Notes: generated by a model from the sequence alone, not told the origin. 64,000 nucleotides of DNA from Trichosphaerium sp. ATCC 40318 (GCA_038496445.1 JALMLS010000387.1:1-64000); one strand, 5' to 3'. Shown: positions 1 to 11,860, counted from the first letter of the stretch. Made by a program: numbers and translations.

Positions 1-1124
1 GTTGGGGAGATAGTATTTAGAGCATTGTAAATAACCTGATCCGCTAAACAAAATTGTAAGTTGCAATAGAGAACGAAATACAATACAGCTTAGTTGGCTT
101 TTCAGAAAAAACCAACCGTATTCAATTAAATTTGTAAGCATTTGTCGCATTACTGGCTCATCTCTCCATTGATCGCTAGAAAAAGCTCTCGCATCTCCTA
201 CAAGTACAACCCGTCCCTTACCTACACAATGTTTATTTGCATATGTCAGTAAATTGTTGTTGAACTATTTGGACTTTGTTTTTTGTACCCCATGTAACAT
301 CTACAATAGCTGGATCAATTTCGTCTTGCTTATAAGTTGCCACAACTCTTTTTTCAATTGTAGGAGCGTTTATGATAAAACTCACTGCTGAATAAGTACA
401 CTTATAAAACAACTTTATACCTTTTGTATCGAATACTGGGCTCCCCGCTAACCCGTCTACAATAGGATGTTGTGGATCTACAACGAACACCTGGGCTATG
501 ATTATTAATGATGTTAGTACAATTGTGTACCATATCACTATCTGTACATGAGCCGAACTCACATTGTTGAGGTGTTATTCCTAGGTTTCATTAGGATTCT
601 TAAGCCTACGACTATTCAAAGTTTACCTGGTATGGCACCACAATAACTATGATCAGGTTCATCGCACATCAAATACGCTACATGGCCTGCTGATACCCAT
701 TCTAGGATATCATCTTTCTCGTTACGTTCAGACATTGCGCCAGTAAACAAACGTCTTGATCCAGCAATGTGGAGGTATTGAACTCATCTACCACTTTGAT
801 CACGTGGTTAGCCATCTCTAAATGGAATATTAAGTATTGAGTTCAAAGCCCAAACGTACCAAGAGCTTCTCTAGCTTTAGCGTTGCCTCCACCACCAAAC
901 GACCACCAACTAGAAAAACCTGATGCATCTCTTTAACAATGTTAATACTATCTCTCAAGAACTAATGCTGTCGAAACATACACCTTACTACTCTACTTTT
1001 CTATTCTATTTGATCCGCACCTAGAACCAGCTGGAACCACTACATTTAGGCAACTTACTCGCTCATGGAGAACCCATATAATTACAAGCAGCGTTAGCAA
1101 TCTAAAATGCATAGAAAGGTACAT
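1..1124 (-). pseudogene. Secreted/membrane protein paralogue, frameshifted, cut by window edge
   Basis: Tandem paralogue of the gene at 1436-3268, with the same intron positions. Exons read as 1021-1124, 860-930, 627-817, 539-580, 421-495, 289-387, 117-221 and <1-43. The first exon gives a signal peptide (MYLSMHF start at 1124, then a hydrophobic run ending VSC). Later exons carry the shared segments ILEWVSAGHVAYLMC, HSYCGAIPGITP, AIVDVTWGKGRVVLVGDA and a DEPVMRQML helix. The GKGRVVLVGDA..F segment resembles the nucleophile-turn region of class-I glutamine-amidotransferase-like folds (as in DUF4350/IFT52-type domains); this is inference. Exon 627-817 is 191 nt against 192 nt in the paralogue, because one base is missing near 770, and this breaks the frame. 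The gene is therefore a likely pseudogene, or the base is a consensus error. A CACGTG lies about 95 nt upstream of the start. The C-terminus lies off the left edge. Confidence 0.7.
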
Positions 1125-1435
1125 TGTCGTTTTTGTATGGTATACCATTTTCTTCGCTACAATTCTGTATTAGATTCGTTTTTCTGTTGGCCCACAGTGG
1201 GTTGTTTGTGGGATGACACGTGCTTTGTGATCCGAAAAATAATATGATGATATAACTAAGTGAGTATACGCAAGTACCCACAGCGTTACGTTACGCTTGT
1301 GAAGCGGAAGATAATTGCAAAGTTCCAAAAACGTATTTTTATTTACATAAAGCAAGACTTTTCAGTTTGTTATTTCAATGTCAACCTCACGTGCGTGCGT
1401 CTGTAATAAGCAAAGTTAAATTAAAATTTCATTTC

Positions 1436-3268
1436 TTAAATTAAACGTACTGTCTTTGGCCTCTTGTAAGGCATAAAACGTGTTCTCAATGGCTACAAAG
1501 ATATCAATACATGACACGATTTGTTGATGATTAATATCGTACCTTGACATAGTACACCACTAAAGTGACTACAACAGCAATCAATATGACGACAATGACA
1601 ATAATCAAGATGCCCCACCATTGTAAACCGCCGCTGGATTGACTGCCTTGACAAACATCTTTTACAGAGAAAATGACAGATAATGTTGTTGGGCTGTATT
1701 CAGAGCTTGCTATTGTCACATCTTTACACGCATCGTCTGACAAAGTGTGAATTGTTGCGAACTCAGATGTCAAACAATTATACTCAAGGAAGTCTCGCTT
1801 TTCACCATCTTTGGGTGGATCATTAATCTTAATGCGAAGAATACCATCCTTAGTCTCAAGACACCCTTTAATTATGTCAGCAAAAAAAAAGTTACAATCA
1901 GATGCTCAAGTTCAAAAAGCGTACCAGAAACAGTGATGATGATATCATCGCTTACTGTCACTGTACTGTTTGTTATACTTAGGTTACCGGATATTTGTGT
2001 TGGTTCAACGATCAGAATATCTGATGTGATAGCCAGGCCTATCTATTAAAATGGTTTAGAAAACTAGTTAGTGTTGAATTTTACATGCGTTTTTAGGATC
2101 TCCTGTAGGAGCATCTGTAGGCACATCTGTAGGAGCGACTGTTGTTGTAGTATTAATGATTTCTTCAGCTAAAAGAAAGAATAAGAATATTGTTGCTTCT
2201 TTATTGATGGTACCATATTTCAGTACATTAGTAAGCATTTCTAGCATTTGCGGCTCATCGCTCATATGGCTATTTGTAAAAGCACTAGCATCTCCAATAA
2301 GTATAACCCTTCCTTTACCTAATGTATTGTTAATATGTTTGTAGCTTTGAGTAAAAATCTATACAGGTACTCACCCCATGCCACATCTACTATTGCCGGA
2401 TGTGCTAGATTACTTCTATAGGTAGCCACAACGGTACTTTCTCCTGGAAAATTTTGTATGTCGAACCTCACTGCTCAGTAAGTGTCTATGTTGTTAACTA
2501 AAGCTAAGTACCTCTATTACTTTCAAATTCAGGCGTAGCTGATAACCCAGCTACAATTTGATGTCGTGGGGTTGGAATAAACAACTAAGTTAAATTAATT
2601 ATGAATTTTATCAGTTTTTAGAAACTACTCAACCTGATTGTCCAAATTATAGCACGGTCCCCAAACACATGACGAGGGCGTTATTCCTATCTTTATTAGA
2701 CACCCCCTAAAACAATAACTACGAAAGTACCTGGTATGGCACCACAATAACTGTGATCAGGTTCACCACACATTAAATAAGCAACATGGCCTGCTGAGAC
2801 CCATTCAAGGATATCATCTTGCTCGTTGAGTTGAGACAAAGCGCCAGTAAATAAAACATCTTGATCCTGTAATGTGGAGGTATTAAAGCTATCTACCACG
2901 TTAATCACGTGGCTGTCATTGGCTTAATAATTATTTTAGATTATAAACGTGTTATTTCTTCTACATACCAATTACTGTTCTAGCGTCACTAAAATCCGGA
3001 CCACCAAAAGAATATCGAAAAGAAAGGCGAGCGTCCCTTCGAGAAGGTAAACAAAACAAGTTTGGTTTTGAGAAATGGAGAATTTCGTAATTTACGGAAT
3101 AATGTTTTCTCAAATTGAGGCGTACCTAAATGCAGCAGGAACCACTACATTAAGGCAATTCACTTGCGTGCGGAATAACGACATGAATAAAAGCATGGAT
3201 AGAAGTTTAAAATACACGGAAAGTTCCAATGTCTTCCTTTTCGCTCGGAAGAGCGTGTGCGATACCAT
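1436..3268 (-). CDS. Secreted single-pass membrane protein with GATase-like ectodomain (novel family)
   Basis: Eleven exons: 3126-3268, 2969-3036, 2731-2922, 2634-2686, 2512-2584, 2375-2473, 2214-2318, 2089-2168, 1925-2042, 1543-1865, 1436-1492. They close in one frame of 436 aa. Layout: a signal-like N-terminus ending VNC; a conserved ectodomain with HVINVVDSF, LEWVSAGHVAYLMC, AIVDVAWGKGRVILIGDA and DEPQMLEML segments; a Thr/Pro stalk with repeated PTDVPTDAPT; a second ectodomain ending SVKDVC; a transmembrane helix (WWGILIIVIVVILI region); and a short basic tail KPLRTRF. The intron after the stalk starts GC (GCATGT); without it the protein would stop early after KIQH. The inverted relic at 12.0 kb has GTATGT at the same place, which supports the splice. 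The start at 3268 is conserved in that relic, but the codon matching the paralogue's start has become TTG. Role unknown; I infer a cell-surface protein. Confidence 0.75.
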
Positions 3269-3367
3269 TTTGATTGTTTCTAAAGTTTTTCGTTTTAGCC
3301 CATAATAGACATTAAAAGATATACTGTAGTACCTCTTTTTAGTCTTTGCGTGTATCGTTTCGTCTTT

Positions 3368-3640
3368 ATGTATGCTATACGTAGTTTGGAGGAAATTTCT
3401 GACAGATTGAGTCACGTGTTTGTGATATTATTATTTTATTTAACGTCAACGATTTTCCTTTCCGAAAATCTACGTTCTACGACACTACAAGAGTATTACT
3501 CTGAACTTCAAGACGCAGCCAGGTTATTACAAGCGACTGATAACAAGATGAAGCAAAAAAAGGAAAAAGAACAAAAAGAGCGAGAGGACCCAGAGAGAAG
3601 TCTTATCAATGTTTGTTGTAATTTATTTGGAAACACTTAA
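3368..3640 (+). CDS. Possible small protein with one hydrophobic segment
   Basis: ATG at 3368 opens a 90-codon frame with a hydrophobic stretch (VFVILLFYLTSTIFL), then a helical, strongly charged tail (MKQKKEKEQKERED) ending NLFGNT. It is divergent from the neighbouring minus-strand gene, and its first codons overlap that gene's promoter, including the CACGTG at about 3412. The promoter block is itself conserved near 12 kb, so the N-terminal part of this frame may be non-coding. No family recognised; weak call. Confidence 0.25.
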   Translation: MYAIRSLEEISDRLSHVFVILLFYLTSTIFLSENLRSTTLQEYYSELQDAARLLQATDNKMKQKKEKEQKEREDPERSLINVCCNLFGNT

Positions 3641-4551
3641 CAGTTTGGTAGCTAAGCGATAGTAGAAATTAATGAAAAACAAGATATGATGCAGATGTAG
3701 TAATGTACTATAGCAATAAGTAGTTGAGCATATGTAACAAGCTTAGCACTGCAGAAGCCGGACGAAAAAGCAACGTGATTTCCTCTGAGAGTGAAAACCA
3801 ACAAAAATTCTGAAAGGTTCTTTAGGCGAATTGTTATCTATCAAGTCATATTTTTCGCTATCCAATATGATACAACATTCCCTTGGCACTAATATTTTTA
3901 CTTTGTTCACAATTTTGAACGGACACAACCACTTTTTTTTCTAAGTGAACAAAATAAAACAATGTTTTTCAAGAAACACGATACCAACTCACCCGTCGCT
4001 TTAATGGCCTATTGTGTAATTGGCAAAGACATTCACATAAGGCTTTTCGTAGTCCGACCTTGTGCTACAAATCTCTATAATTTATTGGAGCAATTGCGCA
4101 GGGGTTCACTTGGGACGTAGATTTTTTCCGTTCCGCCGAATCGGAAGCGAACAATTTTTGGCCTAACATAAAGACAAATCATTAGTGGGCACTTAACCTT
4201 TCAACAACTACATGCTCTTTTTGAACTGCATGTTGAAGCAGTTAATTGCTTTACTAAAGTCAAGAGAACTTGTCACGTTTCTTTGCTTCTGTTTTGAAAC
4301 GACAGCTCGTCATGCAGTCATGTCAGACAGCTCTTTTTTTTATAAACCTATAGATAAAAGACAATATCAAGACCCAGGTAGCGATTATTAACACAAACTT
4401 AATAATAAAGTGCTACTCTTGTTACAATAATTGTTGGTTTATTTACAAACATACATACAAACACATGCGAATGGTGGAAAATTTCTCTTTTTGTTTTTTT
4501 TTTTTTCTTTGAATGAATTTTTTTAAAATACAGCTGTTCACGTGTCCAAGT
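3641..4551. other. Intergenic, nothing recognised
   Basis: No convincing exon, tRNA or repeat. It holds AT-rich sequence with several T-runs, one of them before the ankyrin-gene stop, and a CACGTG at about 4540 just downstream of that gene. Confidence 0.5.
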
Positions 4552-5193
4552 TTAAAATTCCCTTGTTTTTACCTTGCGTACGTGGATACGAAAATTCTTT
4601 GAGATGGATCTTCTACCTCCACTGAAGGAAGAAAAGGATGAAGCAAGAGAAGATCGCAATTTAGATTTTGTTCTCTTCAATTTTCGTCTTGTTGGCGACC
4701 TTGATCTTGTTTTATGTGCTTGGTCTTTTGGAGATCTTGTTCTAATACCACATTGATCTGGAGAACAGTCTTTTTTAAGAAATACGTCAATAACTTGTGA
4801 TAACTTGAGTTCAGAGGCAATTTGTTTCGCGGTTTTTCCATCTTCGTTCAACAAAGAAGCGTTCGCTCCAGCATCCAGTAAAAGTCTTACAATCCTCGGA
4901 TTACCTATCTTACACGCCATATGAAGTGCTGTCCCTTGTGGTCCCATATCATCGACGCAGTCAGGGTTCGTTGGAAGTGTTTTTTGAAGAAAGTTTTTTA
5001 AACAGTTTGAGCTTGATGAATCTCCAATACATTTAACAACAACGTGAAGGTCGCTGTATCCAGAAGACTTTAAATCAATATATTCATTTTCTGTTATTCT
5101 AAACTGTACAAGCCATCGCGGTATCTTTGTAGGTCTTGTCAGTTTCCAACCTGCTCTTGGCGTACCAAACGAGAATGTGTTACTTGAAGACAT
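4552..5193 (-). CDS. Ankyrin-repeat protein with basic Ser/Arg-rich tail
   Basis: Single-exon gene of 213 aa. The ATG at 5193 (MSSSNTFSF) is preferred: the longer open frame begins in a T-rich leader. Residues 1-75 are unassigned. At about residues 85-135 there is an ankyrin unit pair: GTALHMACKIGNPRIVRLLL, then DAGANASLLNEDGKTAKQIA. The last about 70 residues are rich in Arg, Ser and Lys (RSRSPTRRKLKRTKSKL), like an SR or nuclear-localising tail. CACGTG sits about 70 nt upstream of the start. The likely role is a protein-protein adaptor, possibly nuclear; no specific partner is indicated. Confidence 0.75.
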   Translation of the reverse strand: MSSSNTFSFGTPRAGWKLTRPTKIPRWLVQFRITENEYIDLKSSGYSDLHVVVKCIGDSSSSNCLKNFLQKTLPTNPDCVDDMGPQGTALHMACKIGNPRIVRLLLDAGANASLLNEDGKTAKQIASELKLSQVIDVFLKKDCSPDQCGIRTRSPKDQAHKTRSRSPTRRKLKRTKSKLRSSLASSFSSFSGGRRSISKNFRIHVRKVKTREF

Positions 5194-5487
5194 TGCTAAA
5201 AAAAACGAAGTGAGCCAACAATTTTTTTTTGTTTTTTTTGATTGACAAAAGACGCGATTAGAAATCACGTGTGGATACAAAAACGATAGTATAAATACAG
5301 GACTGTTGGATAAGCGCATAGTTACAGCGCTAAACGAGTATCCAAGCCAGGTGTATTCAAAATTTTTTTGCTTTTTTTTTTTGGCTTTTTTTCAAAAAAA
5401 AGTTACGAAATGGGTTTGACCTTCCCACATGTTCCAACAGATGGACATTAGAGAATTTTGAAGAGAAGTATAATAGTATCATGATAA

Positions 5488-6120
5488 CTAACGAATTGAA
5501 AAAAATTGTGTACCTGCTTCATAGTTTTGATATTCCGAACTTCTTTTGAACTCTGTCCAAACTGAATCGTAAATAGTATCAACAATGTATGCTTTCAAAT
5601 CTGATAAACTATCTATACGCTAAACGTAGAATCATGTCAGTACGTTTTTGTTTCTACCAAAACAATCAAAAATATACAACGCTCAAAAAAAACACGATCA
5701 CGTGTGTCGAAAAGGCGCCATAGTCAAAAAAATTGCGCGAAGCGATGAAGCCTAAAATAATCCGAAACTTTTTCCGTTGTGTACCTTGGGAACTTCGCTC
5801 GTAAAGCTTTTAAACAACAGCCTGTCGGCTGGTGTGAGACTCGCGGAAGAATTCCATAGCTGCAGTATGTGACGGTTCTCTTCCGTGCGCTCACAAAACA
5901 ACGAAAGAGCTTCATAATACGGTGTAAATGTTAATGCGAACATTATTTCTCGCTTTTCTTCTTCTTCGCTTGAATGTTTGTAAAACTCCTTTATTCTCCC
6001 AAGTTGCTTCGCCGCTTTATAATAACATGTTAAGAGTGTATTTACATCACATTGGGTACCTTTTGGTGCCGCTTTAACCCATGAATTTGATCGACGTCTT
6101 CTTCTTGGTTGTAAAGTCAT
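5488..6120 (-). CDS. RGS-like small protein
   Basis: Two exons, 5785-6120 and 5488-5619, joined by a 165-nt intron (GTACAC..TTTAG) that contains a CACGTG; 155 aa. An Arg-rich start (TLQPRRRRRS) precedes a helical region. The C-terminal about 90 residues have the spacing of an RGS domain: FTPYYEALSLFC followed by an LW helix, then after the splice IDSLSDLKAYIVDTIY and TEFKRSSEYQNY, comparable to the last RGS helices. RGS domains speed GTP hydrolysis on G-alpha proteins. It would suit a genome that also encodes the 7TM protein at 13.8 kb, but the match is by pattern only. The end is TAG at 5488-5490. Confidence 0.45.
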
Positions 6121-6522
6121 AGTGATACTATTTACGAGCGTCTGAGAGACTTTTATTGTGTTTTTGTGACGTGTTGCTTAAGTTTTAGTTGTAGAGAAAA
6201 CTGTGAACGCACTGAACTTTTCTTGTTTCTTGAGAACAATCAATCAAAACTTTCACGAACCAAAGCGAGTGCCGGGGAAATGTTTTAAACGATCATAAAA
6301 AAAAATGAAGACTTTGTCACTCACTGTGGGGCGCTTGTGTGATCGCTGTGTACCATTATTTTTCTTAGTTGTAGCGGTGGCTAGCGTTTACTTGATATAA
6401 TACTTTTGAAAACGAAATCACGTGCCCGACAAAATGACTTGGGTACTGCAGTAGTTGGAACCTTTTTTTTTATTTTTATGTTAAAATTGACGATAACTAC
6501 ATAACTTACAAACACTCTATGA
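6121..6522. other. Intergenic; promoter of the RGS-like gene
   Basis: No gene seen. It contains a CACGTG at about 6419, upstream of the RGS-like start at 6120, and short A/T runs. Confidence 0.4.
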
Positions 6523-7419
6523 TCACTCCATAGACTCATCATTGTCAGTAGCAGAAATATTCGAATAAAGTTCTCTCCTTTTCTCTTGTATTTCTAAAAG
6601 CGTTGCTTTTGATTTTTCGCCGTCTTTTCTTTGCTCTTCATCTGTTTTTTGTGGTACCACAGGTTCATCAGAATCAGAAAATGGAGAACTGGGAGAAAAA
6701 GGACTTCCAGGCATATAATTGGGAGAGCTTGGAGTGTACTCTGGGGAACTAGGATAGCCTGGGGAAGTACGAGTGTAAACTGGGGAACTAGGGCGATAAT
6801 ATGGAGGGGAAGAGACTGGAGAAGTAGCGGCGTAGTTTGGAGTGTAACCAGGCGAAGAAGGAGGAGAATAAAGATCACGCCTTTGTTTGAAATCAATCAG
6901 TACAATTTGTTAAAAGTGAAAAAAGTTATCACGTACCCTAACCTCTCTTGCCTTTCCCTTATTATTCTCAGCCTATCTGCTCTACTAAAGGACGTTCTAC
7001 CAAACCTGGATCTTCTGCGAGGAGGAGATAGACGGTTACGACGGCGTCTGGGATGTATTAATAGATCATCTCTAGGAAGTGGAACTACAAAACGTCTTCC
7101 TCTTCTCCCGTAGATAGATTCTTCTCGAGTTGGAGAATCTGGAACACTTCGTGGCGTTGGTGGTCTATCAGGAGCGCCCATGGAAGGCTCATTATTGAGA
7201 GCGACATCACAAATATGCCCGAAGAGGTGCTTGATATTCGGTACTATTTAAGAGCGTAAGAAACAGCGAATGAAGTGAGGAACAGCTAAAAAAGTTGATT
7301 GAAAACAACGCATAAGTTTTGTGCGTTTTTAACGTACTAGACATTCCCTGGTTGTTCAAATCTATCATTACTCGCGCTATCATGTATACTTCTTCTTCTT
7401 TTATGTTGTTTTCGCTCAT
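6523..7419 (-). CDS. Orphan protein with RNA polymerase II CTD-like heptad repeats
   Basis: Three exons, 7338-7419, 6937-7243 and 6523-6880, giving 248 aa. The start at 7419 ([11 protein letters not shown]) splices exactly into the frame of a later internal Met (MGAPDRPP). The N-terminus is acidic/helical. The middle is Arg-rich ([18 protein letters not shown]), followed by a helix ([15 protein letters not shown]). The C-terminal half is a run of degenerate Tyr-Ser/Thr-Pro units ([40 protein letters not shown]) very like the Pol II largest-subunit CTD, but with no polymerase domain attached. It ends in a charged tail. A role with CTD kinases or CTD-binding factors, in transcription or splicing, is inference. 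Introns are 94 and 56 nt. Confidence 0.65.
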
Positions 7420-7699
7420 GCTGCCACAATGAGAAATCAAATAAAATACAAAATACCGTACTTAACCAAAAACATCTGTTAAGTTACTTTCCTTTTTTTT
7501 CGTGGTTGACTTGTTTTGTCCATATCAATCAAACTGTCGCGTATGTTGTGATGTTGTCGTAATTGTATTTAAACATAACGCTTATTATATTGGTAGCAAA
7601 AACGGAGTTTTACGTTCTTCACAAATGCACAATATTTCCTCACTTAGAGAAAAAAAAAAAAAAGTCCAAACACTTGAAGCCACAGTTCCGTAAATTACC

Positions 7700-8781
7700 A
7701 TGGGATCAAAAAACAAGGCTCCTCAAATACTAACGATGATCGTTATGGGTGCAGGAGGCGTAGGTATGATTCATAAAACGTTATTTTTAAACATCAAGTG
7801 CTAACGTTTTTAAAAAAAAGGTAAATCTGCATTAACAATACAGATGACAAGCTCGCGCTTCGTTGTAGAATACGGCAAGTACTCCCTAACACAGTTTATT
7901 TTAAACATCTTAAAACCTTTAAACAAATAATTGAGAGCATAATTAATACCATTTATGTATTCCCACGTGCCCCGAACCGTTTTTAAGGCGTTTATTTTTG
8001 TTTCTAATTTTTTTTTCTTATAGATCCAACAATCGAAAACAACTACAGAAAGCAAGTCACAGTAGATGGTGCGCCTTGCTTACTCGAGATTATCGACACT
8101 GCAGGCCAAGAAGAGTATGCAGTGATGCGATACCAATACGTAAAACAAGGCAAAGGATTCTTACTTGTATACGTAAGCTTAATAGAGCTCTTAGATCTTT
8201 TCTCTTAGTTTTTTTTCTGAAGCAAAGAAAAAAAAAACCGAAATTCTTTCCACCAAAACCTTTACTATAACAACCTCATTCCACACGTGGATAATACGCG
8301 TGATGTAATGTGACGTTATATATTAATCTTCACGAAGGAAAAAAAAAGATATTTATTTCACGCCAAACACTTCCAAACCCCCAACATTTTCAATTAAAAT
8401 ATCACGTGATTCCTAAAAAAATACTGTCTTTAGGATATGACCCGACTTTCTTCCTTCAAAGAAATAGAAGTCATACGAGATATGATAGACCGTGCTAAGG
8501 ATGGTGAGAAAGTAGCAACAGTTCTTGTAGGAAATAAATGCGATTTGGCTGATGAGCGTGAGGTTGCAATGGAGGAAGCGAAGGATTACGCTGACGAACA
8601 CGGAATGAAGTTTTTCGAGACAAGCGCAAAGAATAGAGTAAATGTTGACGAGTCGTTCTTTGAAGTCGCCAGAGAAATGCGTAAACTATTTGGTAATCCT
8701 TCACCAGCAAAAAGAGGAAGGCGTTCATCCATTGCTAAACAAATGAAAAAAATCCAACACGCCGACTGCATTCTGTTGTAA
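7700..8781 (+). CDS. Ras-family small GTPase
   Basis: Four exons, 7700-7763, 7821-7874, 8024-8172 and 8434-8781, give 204 aa. G1 P-loop GAGGVGKSA, switch [10 protein letters not shown] (canonical Ras has YDPTIEDSY), G3 DTAGQEEY, G4 NKCDL and G5 TSAK are all present. The tail is basic and ends in a CaaX box (CILL), so prenylation and membrane anchoring are expected; the final Leu favours geranylgeranylation. Intron 2 begins GCAAGT, a GC-AG intron: the GT alternatives break the frame. Introns 2 and 3 (149 and 261 nt) are unusually long here and both contain CACGTG. It is a molecular switch in signalling, Ras/Rap subfamily. Confidence 0.93.
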
Positions 8782-8993
8782 AAAAAAAAAACCCAAGGAA
8801 GTATCAAGTACGGATGTAAAATAAAAACCTTTTATAACACTGCCAATTAAATACTACGCCACCGCAATATATTACACCTAAGGACGTTTATGTAAAAGCG
8901 TGTAGCTTTGGTAAGTACTATACATTGAGCTACATGCTTTTCAATCGCTGTTTATGGAAAACTAGTTGTTACAGAAGAAACAAATCGAGTTGT

Positions 8994-10196
8994 TTATAAT
9001 TCCTTTAATACTTCTTTTGCAGTTTGTATACCATGTAATACAGCTCCTTGCATCAATCCTGTCTCTCTTCTTGAGAACTCTGTTCCAGCAAAGTGTACAT
9101 GTCCGTGTTTGACACCTGCTTCAGCAACATAATGTGGATGTTGAAAGCAAGGTGTTTTATCTAGTGTTGTCCACTCATCATCGTACCAACTATACCACGT
9201 GACATCCTTCGGTTTACTAGCTTCTACACCAAGCAACTTTGTGAGTTGTTCTACAACACTCTTTACTACATCTTCACGTTTTGTTGAGCCGCATCTCATC
9301 TCCAACGAAAGCGGAACGAACCCGCAAACTGCATTCATCTCTTTATCTTTAGTACAACTATCATATATCTGACTTATAGGTCCATCAGGTAATCCTAAAT
9401 ACAACGACTTAGAGAACATGTTTTGTTACAAAATAGTATCGCTGTTACCTATTTCTTTTAGTGTTCCTGCTTCTCTCCAGAATGCGGTCTTGTATTGTAC
9501 GATAACCTTCGAGAAATTAGACATCCAAGTTGGTTGCTTCTTTATCGCAGAAGCCTGAACAAGCGGTAACGGTGGCTTATTTTCTATGGCCAACACGTGT
9601 TGTGGAGGTACAGCCATTATAACTTTTTTACACTTCATTTTTTGAATTCCATTTTTAGATTTCCACGTGACTGTAACATCTTTTTCTGTTTGATCAATAG
9701 ATGTTACAACACTGCTTAGAAGTACATCTGCAGCGAGTTGAAACTTTTCTACAATAGCCTTGCATATCGATACAGCACCGCCAACGTATCTCACTCGTGA
9801 GTCATAAGCGCCAAACTGAGGGTACGCAGTTACACCTAGACCCTTATAGGAGGCAGTCAGAACGTTTTACGCCATTGAGGGGCATTGTAAGCGCACCTCT
9901 GCGAAACTAGCTAGTTGCGTGTGATAATTCTTCCAACACCACGCTGCACCTACGTCTACGCGAAGAGGGTTATTGAGAGAGGTTTGGGTGATGTTTAAAG
10001 AAAAGAGGAGAATTTCCAGGTTTTTGGCGTTAAGCGTACCAACACCATGTATGGTATGTACTCTACCTCCTATTCTTCCTCTAGCTTCTAGTATAAGAAC
10101 ATTTAACGCATTTCTCTCCTTTTTCAGTGTGTAAGCTGCAGATAGCCCTGATAGCCCTGCACCAATAATAACAACATCCACATCTGTTTTTTCCAT
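8994..10196 (-). CDS. FAD-dependent amine oxidase (monoamine-oxidase family)
   Basis: Four exons, 10040-10196, 9897-9955, 9449-9842 and 8994-9394, give 336 aa. The N-terminus has the dinucleotide-binding motif [17 protein letters not shown], followed by [13 protein letters not shown] and VDVGAAW. The middle carries RYVGGAVSI and a KKVIMAVPP strand. The C-terminus has the FAD-contacting segment [19 protein letters not shown]. The fold oxidises amines (amino acids, polyamines or monoamines) to imines with release of hydrogen peroxide; the substrate cannot be read. At 336 aa it is shorter than typical family members of about 450-500 aa, the missing length being in the substrate domain. There is no obvious signal peptide or C-terminal anchor. 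Confidence 0.88.
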
Positions 10197-10392
10197 TATT
10201 GTACGCTGTTTTTGTAGCTCTGTAAGCAGTAATTCGCTAAAAACAGTCAGCCATTAAGTCAAGCAGGCATGACTTATTCGCTTGAAAAGGAAACCTTCCC
10301 ACGGGTTCACATACAAAAGAGATCACCTCTTTGACGCTGGCTACGGCGTTTGTACTTCAATATTGTTACAAGGAGAATACTTTGATTTAATG

Positions 10393-11114
10393 TCATGGTG
10401 TAAGTTTATTAACATCATAAACGAAGCCGTGATACAAGCATGTTGAAGTCCAACACAGTTTGAGTAAAATATATAATCGTAGAGTCATAAGGTTCTCAAA
10501 GAATCCAACCGCCTCTCCAAAAAATGCTGTGTGAAATGTAATAAGCCCAGAAAGCGCCATAGCTATACCTGACGCTTGGAAAGCAAGCTAAAGAGGCGTC
10601 AGTCAAGATTTTCTGTAAAGTTGAGGAACAGCTTGAGTTTTGCGTCAAAATACTCTCGAATGAGTTCAGTATCGTTAAAGAGTGCGTAAGAACGCTTTTT
10701 CGCTTCTAAGTTTAACGTATTGATGAAAACGTACCTGTCGTATTGTTTTATCTTTTGAATACGCGCCCTTGTAGCTTAAATATCCTAAAGCACAGTCTGC
10801 TGCGCTGTTATTCTAAGGTTTAACGTTAAAATCACTCAAAGGTACATAAAACTGTCAAACATACGCGTAATATCATTGTACATATTGTATTTAACCCTAA
10901 ACGATGGTTTTAACGAGTACTGTCAAGCAAAATCAAAAAACGAATTGAACTTACGCCAATCTGGTATAGAAAGCCACGATAGTACCTGCCTAGAGCGATA
11001 AAACTCTAATAAAGCAAGTGAACCGTATACTATGCTGTTTACAGTCAGTAATACGCCTACTGGGTCTTTCTTCTTTTCAGCCTTTGTTTCCTTTATATCT
11101 TCCTTCTCTGCCAT
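10393..11114 (-). CDS. Small multi-pass membrane protein
   Basis: Three phase-0 exons, 10986-11114, 10735-10812 and 10393-10587, give 133 aa. A charged N-terminus (MAEKEDIKETKAEKKKDP) precedes about three hydrophobic helices: VGVLLTVNSIVYGSLALLEF; then, after the LGYLSYKGAY segment, LAFQASGIAMALSGLITF; and LMTLRLYILLKLC. I do not recognise the family. Two CACGTG sites lie 106 and 142 nt upstream of the start. Confidence 0.6.
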
Positions 11115-11850
11115 TAGCTCTTGCTTTTTATACAAAAATCCAAACAAAAACCAGTACTTTATTGGTCAATATTCATTTCAAGCTTCCTACCGAGAACCTT
11201 CGTTCGCAAACATTGTAAGCACGTGATTAAAACGACAAGCACAAAAAGTGTAGTCACGTGATGACAATAACCTGGGCAACAACCGACCAAATTATTTACC
11301 AGGAAGTCTAGCTTACAGCTACGCCAAAAGGCGGTCAAGACCACTTCCCTACCGTCCAAAAATTGAGCGCATTAACTTCATCATTGTAGAAGTAGTAGAA
11401 CGGCTGTTGCATCATCTGTTGATCGTATTTCAAACCCTCCAGTAGTTGATATACGATCAAAAGATTATCCAAAATCTTGTGAGCGTTCACACAACAAAAT
11501 CAAAAAAGAAAAAGAGGCACAGTTGACAGTACTGAATAAAGAAATAAACCTCTCACGTGACAAGCGTTATAAAATTACTTGAACCAGTCATGTGCGTACT
11601 AACTAGAGAATCATAGAATATCAGTTACAATGTACAACTGCAGTACATGACTGCATTGAATCCCCTTCAATAAACTTGGATAATAATAAAATGTGTAACT
11701 TTTAGTCCAACATTAATGTGTTAGTTTCTTGCCATCGTATTAGATACCATCTTGTGCGAATATGATAGTACTTGTGAAAAACTGTGTAACGTTGGTCTAG
11801 CCAGCGTTCAAACCTGGAATTCGAATACAAACCTATCAACTAAAGCATAA
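11115..11850. other. Intergenic, nothing recognised
   Basis: Holds the promoter of the small membrane protein, with CACGTG at about 11221, 11257 and 11556. No other exon, tRNA or repeat is supported. Confidence 0.4.
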
Positions 11851-11860
11851 AAATACATTG

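Noticed and set aside
2068-2265. Stop codon after KIQH as the end of the membrane-protein gene
   Set aside because: The inverted relic has GTATGT at this point where the parent has GCATGT, and skipping a GC-AG intron restores a long frame into the conserved second domain.
3743-3928. Short minus-strand frame in 3.7-3.9 kb
   Set aside because: No homology, splice partners or conserved copy; length expected by chance in AT-rich DNA.
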